From NCBI RefSeq assembly GCF_900187325.1, contig NZ_FZMZ01000006.1:1355465-1419464 (forward strand): a stretch of 64,000 nt of DNA, in the 5' to 3' direction. The notes beneath the pieces are model-generated. The model did no database searches. It had not been told where the DNA came from and saw only the letters and a program-made list of their open reading frames with translations. The position numbers and the translations under genes were made by a program. Source of the stretch: Virgibacillus ndiopensis (GTDB lineage Bacteria; Bacillota; Bacilli; Bacillales; Amphibacillaceae). Positions 7,865 through 17,173 of this stretch are shown here, piece after piece (position 1 is the first letter of the stretch; the number at the start of each line of letters is the position of its first letter).

Positions 7865-8839
7865 TTGAAGGATTTACTTGTTAACTATTACGATATCCAT
7901 GTTGAGGAAAAAGTAATACTTGATAGAAAGGAATGTTTCAAAAACAATGAATATTTCTATTTTACCATTTTAACCGATAACAGGGAAGTTATTCATATGG
8001 AACAGGCAGCACTGGCTTATTATTTAACAGAACAAAACATGAGGCATGTTGCAATTCCAATTCCAAATATTAATGGGGAATGGTTCACTGAATATCAGGA
8101 TAATAACTACATGGTATTGCGGTTTCGGTATAAACAAGAACGTGAGCTGTTATCGCATGGAGAACTACTCGCGAATTTTCATAAAACTGGTTCATCGTAT
8201 GAGTATGAGCCACAGGAAATATCAAGTTATGGGCAATGGAAGGAACTATGGATCAATAAATTAACAGCATATGAAACGAATATTGCAAGTCGTGCCAAAG
8301 AACGTTCAACCCAATTTAATCGATTAATGATGGATATACTACCATATATTATTGGCATAAGTGAAAATGCAATACAATATGTGCAGGAAAGTGAAGAAGA
8401 TGATCGTTTTCATGAGGCAGATCAAGGAACCATTTCATTTAGACGATACAATGAACAGGTATTAAAACCAGTACTTTGGTTTGATCATTTAGTATATGAT
8501 CATCCAACAAGGGACTTAGCTGAATATATTCGCAATAAGTTTTTGTATGGTGGGGATGAAGTGAGTAGTGAGATGGCTGGATTTATGCATCAGTATCAAT
8601 CAGTACAGCCCTTATCTGTTTTCAGCTGGAGATTACTATATGCTAGATTAATTTTTCCGATTCAATTATTCGATCAAATCGAACATTGTTTATCTTATCA
8701 AAATGAAGAGCAAAGTTATAGGGAAATGGTCGATCTACTTGACAAGCAAACAGTATATGAAAAACGATTAGCAAATTTTTTTGATAATGCAGGTGTGGAT
8801 AATGAAGCATTAGAAATTCCTGTGTTACACTGGTTGTAA
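7865..8839 (+). CDS. yutH: Spore coat-associated kinase-like protein YutH (CotS family)
   Basis: The 324-aa protein matches the CotS/YutH family: a protein-kinase/aminoglycoside phosphotransferase-like fold found in spore coats. Recognisable features are the N-lobe region around FYFTILTDNREVIHMEQAALAYYL, the H-G/F-H segment LLANFHKTGS, and the Asp-containing stretch LWFDHLVYDHPTRDLAEYIRNKF. Phosphate-transfer activity is not proven for this family. The start is TTG 7865, with GGGGGAG as ribosome site. It stands 12 bases upstream of the dehydrogenase gene and is likely co-transcribed; mother-cell sigma factors would be expected to drive it, though I see no convincing -10/-35. Confidence 0.8.
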   Translation: MKDLLVNYYDIHVEEKVILDRKECFKNNEYFYFTILTDNREVIHMEQAALAYYLTEQNMRHVAIPIPNINGEWFTEYQDNNYMVLRFRYKQERELLSHGELLANFHKTGSSYEYEPQEISSYGQWKELWINKLTAYETNIASRAKERSTQFNRLMMDILPYIIGISENAIQYVQESEEDDRFHEADQGTISFRRYNEQVLKPVLWFDHLVYDHPTRDLAEYIRNKFLYGGDEVSSEMAGFMHQYQSVQPLSVFSWRLLYARLIFPIQLFDQIEHCLSYQNEEQSYREMVDLLDKQTVYEKRLANFFDNAGVDNEALEIPVLHWL

Positions 8840-8851
8840 TGGGGTGTTAAT

Positions 8852-9820
8852 ATGAAAAAGCCATTAATTTATATTACAAGAAAAATACCGAATGAGGTTA
8901 TTGAGTCTTATTTTGATTCGTTTGATATTCGGATGTGGGAAAGAGCGGATATACCAGTCCCTAGAGATCTTTTACTAAAAGAAATGGAGCATGCAGATGC
9001 ATTGTTGTGCTTGTTAACCGAAAGCATTGATAAGGAACTTTTGGAAAAGGCTACCAAATTAAAAATTGTGGCGAACATGGCAGTAGGTTACGATAATGTT
9101 AATATAATTGCGGCAAGGAATAAAGGAATTATTGTCACTAATACCCCTGATGTTCTGACCGACACTACTGCTGATTTAACATTTACATTATTAATGGCTA
9201 CAGCTAGAAGAATAGTGGAAGGGAACAATTTTATTAAACAAGATAAATGGGAGCATTGGTCACCCTTATTGTTAGCTGGATCAGATATTCATCATAAAAC
9301 AATTGGAATTGTAGGGATGGGAAGAATCGGTCAAGCAGTTGCAAAACGTGCTAAAGGTTTTGAAATGGAAATTTTGTATCACAATCGATCGAGAAATTTT
9401 GAAGCGGAACAAGAATTTCAAGCTACATTCTGCAAAATAGATGAACTACTGGATAAATCAGATTTCGTTGTGTCATTAGTACCATTAACAAAGGAAACGA
9501 GGTACATGTTTAATAAAACTTCATTTCAGAAAATGAAGTCATCAGCAATATTTATAAATGTTTCCCGTGGCCAAGTGGTCGATGAAGCAGCCTTATATAA
9601 TGCATTGACGTCAAAGGAAATCGCTGCAGCTGGATTAGATGTTTTCGGAGAAGAGCCAATCCGATCAGATCACCCTTTGTTAAACCTGGAAAATGTACTC
9701 TGCTTACCACACATTGGTTCTGCAAGTGTTGAAACACGGATGGAAATGATTGCGTTATGTTTGGAAAATATTTCACGTGTATTTAATGGTAAGGAACCAA
9801 AGACACCAGTCAGAGGTTAG
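8852..9820 (+). CDS. D-isomer-specific 2-hydroxyacid dehydrogenase (glycerate/glyoxylate type)
   Basis: The 322-aa cytosolic NAD(P)-dependent enzyme has the N-terminal substrate domain, then a nucleotide-binding motif GIVGMGRIGQAVA, and the family signature from about residue 210 with NVSRGQVVDEAAL (active-site Arg region), a GLDVFGEEP stretch supplying the Glu, and LPHIGSA with the catalytic His. This set marks the D-glycerate/hydroxypyruvate/glyoxylate reductase branch; the exact substrate cannot be read from sequence. It follows yutH by 12 bases and ends at a terminator shared with yutI. Confidence 0.85.
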   Translation: MKKPLIYITRKIPNEVIESYFDSFDIRMWERADIPVPRDLLLKEMEHADALLCLLTESIDKELLEKATKLKIVANMAVGYDNVNIIAARNKGIIVTNTPDVLTDTTADLTFTLLMATARRIVEGNNFIKQDKWEHWSPLLLAGSDIHHKTIGIVGMGRIGQAVAKRAKGFEMEILYHNRSRNFEAEQEFQATFCKIDELLDKSDFVVSLVPLTKETRYMFNKTSFQKMKSSAIFINVSRGQVVDEAALYNALTSKEIAAAGLDVFGEEPIRSDHPLLNLENVLCLPHIGSASVETRMEMIALCLENISRVFNGKEPKTPVRG

Positions 9821-9825
9821 AGAAA

Positions 9826-9860
9826 AGAAAAAGGCAGACATTAACGCTGTAATGTCTGCC
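9826..9860 (-). terminator. Terminator for yutI (bidirectional stem)
   Basis: The stem GGCAGACATTA / TAATGTCTGCC has its T run on the - strand (AAAAAG on +), so it mainly terminates yutI. It may also stop read-through from the dehydrogenase gene. Confidence 0.75.
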
Positions 9861-9872
9861 ATTCATTTATTA

Positions 9873-10097
9873 TTAAAATACTTGTTCGATTTCTTTAACA
9901 CCTGGTACTTCAGCCATTAAAGCACGTTCAATACCAGCCTTTAAAGTGATTGTTGAGCTCGGGCAATTACCACAAGCACCCATGAGACGAAGAAGTACAA
10001 TGCCATTTTCATCAACATCTATTAACTCCACATCTCCACCGTCACGAAGTAAAAATGGGCGTAATTTGTTTAACACTTCTTGAACTTGTTCTTGCAT
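9873..10097 (-). CDS. yutI: NifU-like Fe-S cluster protein YutI
   Basis: The 74-aa protein consists of a single NifU C-terminal domain with the CXXC motif C42-GN-C45. These small Nfu proteins bind a [4Fe-4S] cluster between two subunits and hand it to apo-targets, complementing the SUF machinery. Other Fe-S and redox genes lie close by (yuzD, the A-type carrier yutM, yumC). The ATG is preceded by AGGAGA. It is monocistronic, divergent from yuzD with about 160 bases between. Confidence 0.85.
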   Translation of the reverse strand: MQEQVQEVLNKLRPFLLRDGGDVELIDVDENGIVLLRLMGACGNCPSSTITLKAGIERALMAEVPGVKEIEQVF

Positions 10098-10256
10098 TAT
10101 CCATCTTCTCCTTTCCTATTTAACATTATAAGATGAATATCAAAAAAAATCTATTCGAAAATTACTATTTTGAAATTCAGTAGTTAATTATATTTTATCT
10201 TTAAATAAAGATTTTGTAAAATAAAAGTAACTATGAACATGGAGGTCTAAACGGGG

Positions 10257-10577
10257 ATGAAAAAAGTTAGAATTACACTATATGGTGCAGAACAAATTTG
10301 TGCAAGCTGTGTCGGTGCACCTGGTTCTAAAGATACGTATGAATGGCTGCAAGCGGCAATAGGCAGAAAGTATTATGATAACAATCTTGAATATGAATAC
10401 ATTGATATTAATCAACCTCCAAACATAGAAAAGCATCAACGGTTTGTTGAGCGTATTTTTGAAGAGAATCTCTTCTATCCGATTGTATTTGTTAATGAAG
10501 ATATGGTTGCTGAGGGGATTCCTCAATTAAAAACAATCTACAAACAACTTGATAAGAATGGAATTGTACGGAAGTAA
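10257..10577 (+). CDS. yuzD: YuzD family thioredoxin-like disulfide oxidoreductase (DUF1462)
   Basis: The 106-aa protein has a thioredoxin-like layout starting VRITLYGAEQICASCVGAPGSK, with a CASC (CXXC) pair near residues 16-19. FYPIVFVNEDMVAEGIPQL supplies the cis-Pro-type region. It belongs to the YuzD family, proposed disulfide oxidoreductases linked by neighbourhood to NifU-like Fe-S genes; direct biochemistry is lacking. GGAGG lies 11 bases before the ATG, a rather long spacing. dapF follows after 19 bases, so the two are probably one transcript. Confidence 0.75.
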   Translation: MKKVRITLYGAEQICASCVGAPGSKDTYEWLQAAIGRKYYDNNLEYEYIDINQPPNIEKHQRFVERIFEENLFYPIVFVNEDMVAEGIPQLKTIYKQLDKNGIVRK

Positions 10578-10596
10578 AAAGAAATGAGGATGTAGG

Positions 10597-11451
10597 ATGA
10601 AGATACCTTTTACCAAAATGCATGGATTAGGAAATAATTATATTTATCTTGATTTATTCCAATTTGAAATTGCAGAAGACTTGTTATCCCCATTAGCAAA
10701 AAAAGTATCAAACGTACATACTGGAATTGGTTCGGATGGCTTGATATTAATTCATCCAAGCAACGTTGCGGATGTAGGGATGCGGATTTTTAATAGAGAT
10801 GGATCTGAAGGGAAAAATTGCGGTAATGGGTTACGGTGTGTTGCTAAGTATGCATATGAGCAGGGCATCGTTCAGCAGAAAAATTTCCGCATTGAAACGA
10901 AAGCAAATATTGTTGATGCAGAAGTTAGGGTCACCAATCGTGAAGTGGAGGAAGTAACAATAAACATGGGTCAACCGGAGCTAATGCGTTCGTCAATTCC
11001 AATGATAGGTGATGAAGGGGAAGTTGTAGCTGAGACATTTATCGTAAATGATAAGGAATTAAACGTTACCACTGTCTCTATGGGAAATCCACATGCGATA
11101 TTTTTTGTCGAGTCAATTGAAAATGCACCATTATATGAGCTCGGTCCAATAATTGAAAAAGATGAACGATTTCCTGAAGGGGTAAACGTTGAGTTTGTTG
11201 AAATGGTTTCAAAGACTGAATTAAATTTTCGGGTGTGGGAACGTGGCTCTGGTGTAACAGAGGCTTGTGGTACAGGAGCTTGTGCGGCAGTTGTAGCGGC
11301 AATTTTAAATGGATATATGAATAGAAATACTAAAATATGTGTTCATTTAAGTGGTGGAGATTTATTCGTAACTTGGGATTCAAAAGGATTGGTCTGGATG
11401 ACAGGTGGGGCAGAAATTATTGCTTCTGGGATTTATAGCTTAAATCAATAA
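10597..11451 (+). CDS. dapF: Diaminopimelate epimerase DapF
   Basis: The 284-aa enzyme interconverts LL- and meso-diaminopimelate, giving the peptidoglycan cross-linking residue and the lysine precursor. Both catalytic cysteines are present: Cys75 in NCGNGLRC and Cys224 in the ACGTGACA motif. The N-terminal [15 protein letters not shown] pattern is also typical. It shares a likely operon with yuzD upstream and yutM downstream. The product length is normal for Bacillaceae. Confidence 0.95.
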   Translation: MKIPFTKMHGLGNNYIYLDLFQFEIAEDLLSPLAKKVSNVHTGIGSDGLILIHPSNVADVGMRIFNRDGSEGKNCGNGLRCVAKYAYEQGIVQQKNFRIETKANIVDAEVRVTNREVEEVTINMGQPELMRSSIPMIGDEGEVVAETFIVNDKELNVTTVSMGNPHAIFFVESIENAPLYELGPIIEKDERFPEGVNVEFVEMVSKTELNFRVWERGSGVTEACGTGACAAVVAAILNGYMNRNTKICVHLSGGDLFVTWDSKGLVWMTGGAEIIASGIYSLNQ

Positions 11452-11517
11452 TTTGAACTGTAACTAAACTGTTTGTATACTAAAGATATAACCCATCATA
11501 AAGAAGGAGGAACATGT

Positions 11518-11874
11518 ATGGTTATTACATTAACAGATAATGCTGTTAACCAGGTTAAAGAAATGATGAAAGAAGAAACAGAAAATGTTCGCCTACGCTT
11601 TGGTATAAAAGGTGGGGGCTGTAGCGGATTATCATACTCATTGGGATTCGACTACGATGTTAATGATGAATTAGATATGATAGATGAGATAAACGGTATT
11701 CCCGTAGTTATATTTAAACAAGATATACCAATCATTGAAGGAACAACGATTGATTTTAAACAAAACATGATGGGTGGCGGATTCGCGATCGAAAATCCAA
11801 ATGCTATCGTATCATGTGGGTGCGGATCTTCATTTAAAGCGAAAGATCGCGAGGGAACACCCGAGAATTGCTAA
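11518..11874 (+). CDS. yutM: A-type (HesB/IscA) Fe-S carrier YutM
   Basis: The 118-aa protein shows the A-type carrier signature with three cysteines: C35 in GGGCSG and C100/C102 in SCGCGSSF. Such proteins carry [4Fe-4S] or [2Fe-2S] clusters to target enzymes. The open frame extends 15 codons upstream, but the ATG at 11518 is the likely start because AAGGAGG lies at optimal distance and family homology begins there. It is the last gene before a terminator and lies 66 bases after dapF. Confidence 0.88.
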   Translation: MVITLTDNAVNQVKEMMKEETENVRLRFGIKGGGCSGLSYSLGFDYDVNDELDMIDEINGIPVVIFKQDIPIIEGTTIDFKQNMMGGGFAIENPNAIVSCGCGSSFKAKDREGTPENC

Positions 11875-11883
11875 TTTATGGCT

Positions 11884-11911
11884 AGAACACTGATAGGTGT
11901 TCTGGTTTTTT
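11884..11911 (+). terminator. Terminator of dapF-yutM
   Basis: The stem AGAACAC / GTGTTCT with a six-base loop is followed by GG and a run of seven T. Confidence 0.85.
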
Positions 11912-11926
11912 TGTTTCCATTCACAA

Positions 11927-11962
11927 AAAAAAGAACAGGCACCCAATTTAGGCACCTGCTCT
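11927..11962 (-). terminator. Terminator of yumC
   Basis: Read on the - strand, GAGCAGGTGCC pairs with GGTGCCTGTTC (with two G-U pairs) and is followed by a run of eight T. It lies just downstream of the yumC stop. Confidence 0.8.
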
Positions 11963-11978
11963 ACAGAATAATGCTTTA

Positions 11979-12965
11979 CTAAAACTCCATACTCGTTGAA
12001 TGTTTCGGTTGTATTCTTGCTCTTGGATCTATATATTGTTTAGCGTTATTAATAGCTGTTGGGCCTTCACCAAATCCAGTTGCGATGAGTTTAACTTTCC
12101 CAGGATATGTACAAATATCCCCTGCAGCATAGATACCTGGTATGTTCGTTTCCATTTTCGAGTTTACTACAATACTATTCTTCTCGATTTCCAGTCCCCA
12201 ATTCTTTATCGGTCCTAGTGAGGATATGAAACCATAATTACACAATAAAGAATCTATTTCTAACTCAATTTCACGATCACCTTTGACTTCTTCTAATTTT
12301 ACTTTGTTAATTTTATTTATACCTTCAATACTAACAGGAACAAATGGTGTCAGAACGTTAACGTTAGATGACATAAGTTTTTCTACGCTATGCTCATGAG
12401 CTCTAAATTTATCGCGACGGTGTACTAATGTAACTTGTTTGGCAATTGGTTCAAGCATTAACGCCCAATCGACAGCAGAATCTCCACCACCAAGTAGCAT
12501 AACATTTTGATCTTTATATTGATTCATGTCCTTAACATGGTAATGCAAATTTACCCCCTCATATTGTTCACTATTATCAACATTTAAACGGCGAGGCTGG
12601 AATGCACCATTTCCGGCAGTTATAATGATTGTTTTTGTATAATGAATTTCTTGGTCAGAAGTTAGTTTAAATGAGCCATCGTCTAATTTTTCTACTTTTT
12701 CTATTGCTTGACCTAATACAATTGTTGGAGCAAATAGATTTGCCTGTTCTTCAAGGTTGTCTACTAATTCTTGTGCCCGAACCTTAGGAAAGCCGGCAAT
12801 ATCATATATATCCTTTTCAGGGTATAGGGCTGTTAATTGCCCCCCTGTATGCGGTAAACTTTCAATGATTTTTACACTTGCTTGACGCATACCACCGTAA
12901 AATGCAGTAAACAGGCCTACTGGACCTGCGCCAATAATCGTTACATCATATATTTTATCTGTCAT
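11979..12965 (-). CDS. yumC: Ferredoxin/flavodoxin-NADP+ reductase (thioredoxin reductase type) YumC
   Basis: The 328-aa flavoenzyme has an N-terminal FAD site [14 protein letters not shown], an NADP-binding motif [12 protein letters not shown] in the middle and a C-terminal [16 protein letters not shown] motif. The thioredoxin-reductase CXXC pair is absent, which is what separates the YumC-type ferredoxin reductases from TrxB. It supplies electrons from NADPH to ferredoxin or flavodoxin. The frame could begin at a TTG at 12980, but that codon overlaps the GGAGG ribosome site; the ATG at 12965 has correct spacing. It is divergent from yutJ across a dyad-bearing region. Confidence 0.9.
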   Translation of the reverse strand: MTDKIYDVTIIGAGPVGLFTAFYGGMRQASVKIIESLPHTGGQLTALYPEKDIYDIAGFPKVRAQELVDNLEEQANLFAPTIVLGQAIEKVEKLDDGSFKLTSDQEIHYTKTIIITAGNGAFQPRRLNVDNSEQYEGVNLHYHVKDMNQYKDQNVMLLGGGDSAVDWALMLEPIAKQVTLVHRRDKFRAHEHSVEKLMSSNVNVLTPFVPVSIEGINKINKVKLEEVKGDREIELEIDSLLCNYGFISSLGPIKNWGLEIEKNSIVVNSKMETNIPGIYAAGDICTYPGKVKLIATGFGEGPTAINNAKQYIDPRARIQPKHSTSMEF

Positions 12966-13077
12966 TAAGATTTCCTCCAATCCATCTATGTTCCATAGTA
13001 CGACAAAATGAGTTTATCATAAAGGAATATGCTATGTGTGATAGTTAACAAAATTAAAATGTAAACTAATAGTATAA

Positions 13078-13126
13078 CGACAATTTTCAATATTATAAAA
13101 GTGTAATAAAGGGTTGAAAATTGTCG
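13078..13126. promoter_or_regulatory. 13-bp perfect inverted repeat between yumC and yutJ
   Basis: CGACAATTTTCAA at 13078-13090 is exactly complementary to TTGAAAATTGTCG at 13114-13126, with 23 bases between. No T run follows on either strand, so it is not a normal terminator. It may be a paired operator or DNA loop site between divergent redox genes, or an RNA hairpin in one of the leaders. Confidence 0.55.
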
Positions 13127-13263
13127 TGAAAAGGTCTAAGATATTCTTTAGAAATTATATTACGTTTTTGTGACAAAATTATATCGTCTTTATGTCTTTT
13201 TTTTATGCCTAATTACGTGAAGAATGTCACAAAGGTAAATCATACAGATGGAAGTGATGAGAG

Positions 13264-14481
13264 ATGAAAAAACCAAACATAGTGATTCTTGGTGCTGGCT
13301 ACGGGGGAATGATGACTACTGTAAAGTTGCAGAAGTCAATGGGAGTGAATAACGCTAACATTACACTTGTTAATAAAAACGACTATCATTACCAAACAAC
13401 TTGGTTGCATGAAAATGCTGCGGGTACATTACATCATGATCGTACACGTATTCCTATTAAAGATGTTGTAAATATGAGCAAGATAAATTTTGTAAAAGAT
13501 ACTGTTGTTTCGATTAAGCCAGATGAAAAGAAAGTGAAGCTTGAAAATAGTGAGCTTACATATGATATTCTTGTTATTGGTCTAGGTTTTGAAGCAGCGA
13601 CATTTGGTATTCCTGGTTTGATGGAAAATGCATTTACAATTGGTGATATAAATAGTGCTAGATTAATACGCGAGCATATCGAGTATAATTTTGCAATGTA
13701 TCATAATGATAAAGAGAAAAATCAAGCACGCCTAAATATCGTTGTTGGTGGCGGTGGATTTACTGGTATTGAGTTTGTTGGAGAATTGGCAAATCGTATT
13801 CCAGAACTATGTAAAGAATATGATATTGATAAGAGCCTTGTTCGTATTATTAATGTAGAAGGTTCACCAACTGTATTACCAGGATTTGATCCACAGCTTG
13901 TTGAATATGCAATGAATTCATTGGAATCACGTGGCGTAGAATTTATTACTGGTGCAATGTTAAAAGAGTGTAAACCGGATAGTATTGTTTATGAGAAAGA
14001 TGGAAAACAGGTTGAAGTTCCAACACTAACAACTGTTTGGGCTGCTGGAGTTCGTGCAAATTCTATTGTTGAGCAGTCAGGTATTGAAACGAACCGAGGA
14101 AAAGTAGAGGTAAGAAATGATATGCGTGCCCCTGGTTATGATGATATATTTGTAATCGGTGATTGTGCATTAATCATGAATCCTGAGAATGGTAGACCAT
14201 TCCCGCCAACAGCACAAATTGCTATTCAGGAATCCTATACAGTTGCACATAATGTTAAGGCATTAGCAGAAGGTCATGAGTTGGAAGGATTTGAGGCAAA
14301 AATTCTTGGTACTGTAGCATCGCTTGGACATACGGATGCAATCGGTGTAGTTTTGAATGATCGCAAATTGTTCGGGTGGAAAGCTACTGTTATGAAGAAA
14401 ATTATAGATAATCGTTATTTACTTAAATTAGGTGGATTAGGTCTTCTAATGAAAAAAGGTAAGTTTAATATATTTTATTAA
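13264..14481 (+). CDS. yutJ: Type II NADH dehydrogenase-like flavoprotein YutJ
   Basis: The 405-aa protein has the two dinucleotide folds of NDH-2 enzymes: [14 protein letters not shown] at the N-terminus for [20 protein letters not shown] for NADH, and VIGDCALIM plus [10 protein letters not shown] in the C-terminal FAD/quinone region. Such enzymes pass electrons from NADH to menaquinone at the inner membrane face without pumping protons. The organism also has the men genes in this window. A GTGATGAG ribosome site precedes the ATG. The long upstream region contains TTGTGACAAA and TGTCACAAAG half sites of uncertain meaning. Confidence 0.87.
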   Translation: MKKPNIVILGAGYGGMMTTVKLQKSMGVNNANITLVNKNDYHYQTTWLHENAAGTLHHDRTRIPIKDVVNMSKINFVKDTVVSIKPDEKKVKLENSELTYDILVIGLGFEAATFGIPGLMENAFTIGDINSARLIREHIEYNFAMYHNDKEKNQARLNIVVGGGGFTGIEFVGELANRIPELCKEYDIDKSLVRIINVEGSPTVLPGFDPQLVEYAMNSLESRGVEFITGAMLKECKPDSIVYEKDGKQVEVPTLTTVWAAGVRANSIVEQSGIETNRGKVEVRNDMRAPGYDDIFVIGDCALIMNPENGRPFPPTAQIAIQESYTVAHNVKALAEGHELEGFEAKILGTVASLGHTDAIGVVLNDRKLFGWKATVMKKIIDNRYLLKLGGLGLLMKKGKFNIFY

Positions 14482-14492
14482 TAGTTGAAAAA

Positions 14493-14525
14493 GTAAAGGC
14501 ATTCCAAACGCCTTTGCTTTTTTAT
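14493..14525 (+). terminator. Terminator of yutJ
   Basis: The AAAGGC / GCCTTT stem with a nine-base loop is followed by GC and a T-rich run. Confidence 0.7.
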
Positions 14526-14573
14526 TATTTTAAGATAAAATGAACTCTGTATGATTAGTTTAAGGGGGATACA

Positions 14574-14888
14574 GTGTTGATTCAATTTGTTGTTGAAATA
14601 TTATTGTTTTTTGTTATTTTTTTTGGCATAGCTTTTATATTAAATATGTTACTCAGAAAAACGTGGTTAATGTCATATATATATCCAATTGTGGTCATAA
14701 TGATTGTAGATGATATGTCGACAACTCGTTATTTTAATGATCCGGCTGAATCGTTTTCAAGTATGATTAATAAATTTGTTAATTTAGGTATTGCCGATAT
14801 CGTTATTTTAGGTTCGGGTCTAGTTGGAACAATCGTTTCTGGCTTTGTTATTAAGTTTTTGCGTAAGAGCGGCTATCAAATGTTTTAA
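14574..14888 (+). CDS. yuiB: YuiB-like small membrane protein
   Basis: The 104-aa protein has three or four hydrophobic segments (starting LIQFVVEILLFFVIFFGIAFI, then YIYPIVVIMIVDDM, and a C-terminal ADIVILGSGLVGTIVSGFVI). It matches the place and type of B. subtilis yuiB, just upstream of yuiC; its function is unknown. The start is GTG 14574, preceded by AAGGGGG. It is probably co-transcribed with yuiC, the gap to the likely yuiC start being 83 bases. Confidence 0.7.
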   Translation: MLIQFVVEILLFFVIFFGIAFILNMLLRKTWLMSYIYPIVVIMIVDDMSTTRYFNDPAESFSSMINKFVNLGIADIVILGSGLVGTIVSGFVIKFLRKSGYQMF

Positions 14889-14971
14889 ATACGAATTAAA
14901 TAGATTTAAGATTTTAATATGAATAAAAAGTTAATAGATTGGAAATGATGACATCCAGAGAGGTGTTATCA

Positions 14972-15670
14972 TTGAAAAAAATTAAATTTTTGAGAAGAAC
15001 TGGAATGTTACTATTGTTTTTAGGGGCATTTTACACTACTGTGACTACCATATCGAATGTTACTATAGCTGATATGAAGGTATGGGTGGAGAAAGGCTCC
15101 AGCAAGGCTGTAGCAGAAATGTCACAAGATTCATTTAAGGGAAAGCACGTTACCCTAAAAGAAAAGTCACTTAACTTCAAAGAAAAGCAAAAAAGATATA
15201 TTTCTAGTGAGCAAATAGAAGGACCGAAATCATTAGCGGAAGCAGTAACTATGCAGTATCCAAGTGCAAAAGTGGATACAGTAATGGCAACTGGCTATAC
15301 AGCTGGAGTGGAATCAACAGGTAAAACACCAAATCACCCACGATATGGAATCACCTATTCAGGTGTTAAAGTGACAAGAGACTTATATTCTACTATTGCA
15401 GCTGATTTAGACGTGTATCCAATTGGAACAATTCTATGGATTCCCAAATACGGATTTGGTGTTGTAGCTGACAAAGGTGCAGCAATTAACGGGAATAAGA
15501 TTGATTTGTATTATGAGACTGTAGAGGACGTTTATTCTGAATGGGGTAAAAGAAAAGTCGACGTACACGTTATCGAAATGGGTGATGGAAAACTCACCGA
15601 GGAACGACTTAAAGAGTTAAATGAAAATGAGGCATTACAAGTTTTTAGAAAACAGATAACAAAAAGCTAA
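14972..15670 (+). CDS. yuiC: YuiC, 3D-domain (Sps-type) muralytic protein
   Basis: The 232-aa product has an N-terminal membrane anchor ([20 protein letters not shown]), a charged linker and a C-terminal 3D domain with its acidic residues ([47 protein letters not shown]). B. subtilis YuiC is a stationary-phase survival-type lytic transglycosylase acting on peptidoglycan, related to resuscitation-promoting factors. The frame is open back to a TTG at 14939, but the TTG at 14972 has the GAGAGGTG ribosome site six bases upstream and is preferred. A strong terminator follows. Confidence 0.82.
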   Translation: MKKIKFLRRTGMLLLFLGAFYTTVTTISNVTIADMKVWVEKGSSKAVAEMSQDSFKGKHVTLKEKSLNFKEKQKRYISSEQIEGPKSLAEAVTMQYPSAKVDTVMATGYTAGVESTGKTPNHPRYGITYSGVKVTRDLYSTIAADLDVYPIGTILWIPKYGFGVVADKGAAINGNKIDLYYETVEDVYSEWGKRKVDVHVIEMGDGKLTEERLKELNENEALQVFRKQITKS

Positions 15671-15672
15671 AA

Positions 15673-15708
15673 AAGATAAAGACTAGCTTGAGAGCTAGTC
15701 TTTATCTG
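15673..15708. terminator. Bidirectional terminator between yuiC and yuiD
   Basis: The long stem AGATAAAGACTAGC / GCTAGTCTTTATCT with a TTGAGA loop is flanked by A-rich sequence on the left and lies between convergent genes. Confidence 0.82.
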
Positions 15709-15710
15709 AT

Positions 15711-16184
15711 TCAATAGAGATTATAGAGCAAAAAAGCAATACATATTCCAGAAATACCGCCGAAAAAAACTTCAATTGGTTGATGTCCTAATAATTCTTT
15801 TAATTCTTCTCGTTTTTCATATTCTTCTTTCCGATTCCAACCCCTTGCACCATCAACAAAGTATTGGAAGTCTTTAATCAATTTGTTTAATACAACGGCT
15901 TGCTCACCAGCTTGTCTGCGGACCCCTGATGCGTCAAACATGGTAATAACACTGAAAACAAATGCAACTGCAAACACAGGTGAGGTGACACCTTCAACAA
16001 TGCCGATACCGGTTGTTAATGCTGCAACAGCAGCTGAATGACTACTTGGCATTCCACCAGTACTGAATGCTAAACCGGGTTTAAACTCTTTTGTTACAAT
16101 CAACTGAATTGGTATTTTAATTACTTGTGTAAGTACAATTGCTAGCAGAGCCGCAGATAACGGGAAATTTGAGAAAATATGCAT
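15711..16184 (-). CDS. yuiD: YuiD, divergent PAP2-family membrane protein
   Basis: The 157-aa membrane protein carries GGMPSSHSAAVAALTTGIGI, the histidine motif of the divergent PAP2 family, and the C-terminal LLGHQPIEVFFGGISGI typical of YuiD. Other conserved points are FDASGVRRQAGEQA and several hydrophobic helices. Function is presumed phosphatase-like on a membrane substrate, not proven. The frame can be extended to an ATG at 16250, but homology with B. subtilis YuiD (158 aa) begins at the MHIFSNFPL start at 16184, behind a GAAAGGA site with a long spacing. Confidence 0.82.
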   Translation of the reverse strand: MHIFSNFPLSAALLAIVLTQVIKIPIQLIVTKEFKPGLAFSTGGMPSSHSAAVAALTTGIGIVEGVTSPVFAVAFVFSVITMFDASGVRRQAGEQAVVLNKLIKDFQYFVDGARGWNRKEEYEKREELKELLGHQPIEVFFGGISGICIAFLLYNLY

Positions 16185-16324
16185 GTTGGGCTGAACATCC
16201 TTTCTAGCCGAAATATGATAATTAAGTCCTATTATATGCATTGTGTTCATGAAGATACAGTTTGTTTAGTGTAACAATCAGACGCTTAAAATAGATATTA
16301 TCATACCGAATAAAAAGTGGAAAC

Positions 16325-16353
16325 TAAAAAAGATACTCCATTATTGAAGTATC
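16325..16353 (-). terminator. Terminator-like hairpin downstream of bioY
   Basis: GATACTTCA / TGGAGTATC (read on -) folds with an ATAA loop and is followed by a T run. It lies after the structured element that follows bioY and before yuiD. Confidence 0.6.
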
Positions 16354-16365
16354 CTTGTAGAAATT

Positions 16366-16510
16366 TATCCCGCCTTAACGGGCAGTAAAACCTTTAACGA
16401 GAAGATTACAAAAAAACTAAAGGAAGATAAGTGGGTGTCAACTGCCCGTAATGGTCCGATTCTGTTCAACTAACATACAGTGGGGAAGAAAAGGAAAATC
16501 CCCACTGAAT
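16366..16510. repeat. Structured intergenic element with two perfect hairpins
   Basis: ACGGGCAGT (16378-16386) pairs with ACTGCCCGT (16441-16449), enclosing 54 bases. CAGTGGGGA (16478-16486) pairs with TCCCCACTG (16499-16507) with a 12-base loop. It sits between bioY and yuiD, both on -. From memory, very similar sequence recurs in intergenic regions of Virgibacillus/Oceanobacillus; here there is a single copy. It could be a mobile palindromic repeat or a structured RNA. Confidence 0.5.
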
Positions 16511-16527
16511 GAAGTTTCACTTTATTT

Positions 16528-17121
16528 TTATGCTTTAACCATCATCCATTTAGATGGAACTCGTTTGGCTATATTGACCATAAAAATAGCAGCCAAGCAT
16601 GCCAAGGCAGTATCTTTAATTAAAAACGGAATCATACCTGACCAAGCGATAAGGTAGGAAATATCGAGTTCTAACCATGTGTTCATTGCTAAGTACATGT
16701 AGCTTACCCCAATACCATAATTAGCTATCAAACCAACGATTGCGGCTATTGAATAAATTTGAATAGAAGGCTTGCTGCTTAGTTCGGCGATAACTCCTAC
16801 AAAAAATGCTATAAAAATAAACGAAATGATAAATCCACCTGTAGGACTGATTAACGCCATTGGTCCAGCTGACATCTCGGCAAATACCGGAACTCCCGCA
16901 ATCCCAACAAGAATGTATGTAATCATTGAAATACTACCTAACTTTTTCCCAAGCATCAGTCCAGCTAAAATAGCAAAAAATGTTTGAAGTGATAATGGTA
17001 TAGATGCGCCTCCAATAGGAATAGCTAGCATTGGAAACCAAACTGCTATATTAGCTCCAATTGCCATTAAGCAAACAAATACTGCTCCAAAAGTTAAGTC
17101 AATTGGTCTTAATCCCTTCAT
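16528..17121 (-). CDS. bioY: Biotin ECF transporter substrate-binding component BioY
   Basis: The 197-aa membrane protein has about six helices. It shows the BioY features FFAILAGLMLGKKLGS and GVPVFAEMSAGPMALISPTGGFIISF, the latter forming the biotin pocket. BioY binds biotin and works with the shared EcfAA'T energising module encoded elsewhere. The gene is solitary. Its promoter contains a BirA operator over the -35 box, so it should be repressed when biotin is plentiful. A GGGGGAG ribosome site precedes the ATG. Confidence 0.92.
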   Translation of the reverse strand: MKGLRPIDLTFGAVFVCLMAIGANIAVWFPMLAIPIGGASIPLSLQTFFAILAGLMLGKKLGSISMITYILVGIAGVPVFAEMSAGPMALISPTGGFIISFIFIAFFVGVIAELSSKPSIQIYSIAAIVGLIANYGIGVSYMYLAMNTWLELDISYLIAWSGMIPFLIKDTALACLAAIFMVNIAKRVPSKWMMVKA

Positions 17122-17144
17122 TGTTATCTCCCCCTTCTAAAATG

Positions 17145-17173
17145 ATCATAAGGAAAAACATTTATTTTGTCAA
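17145..17173 (-). promoter_or_regulatory. Sigma-A promoter of bioY
   Basis: On the - strand, TTGACA (complement of 17168-17173) and TATGAT (17145-17150) are separated by exactly 17 bases. The -35 hexamer lies inside the BirA operator. Confidence 0.7.

Noticed and set aside
13164..13235. Rex operator between yumC and yutJ
   Set aside because: TTGTGACA and TGTCACAA half sites occur but about 50 bases apart, not as the compact TTGTGA-N6-TCACAA operator.
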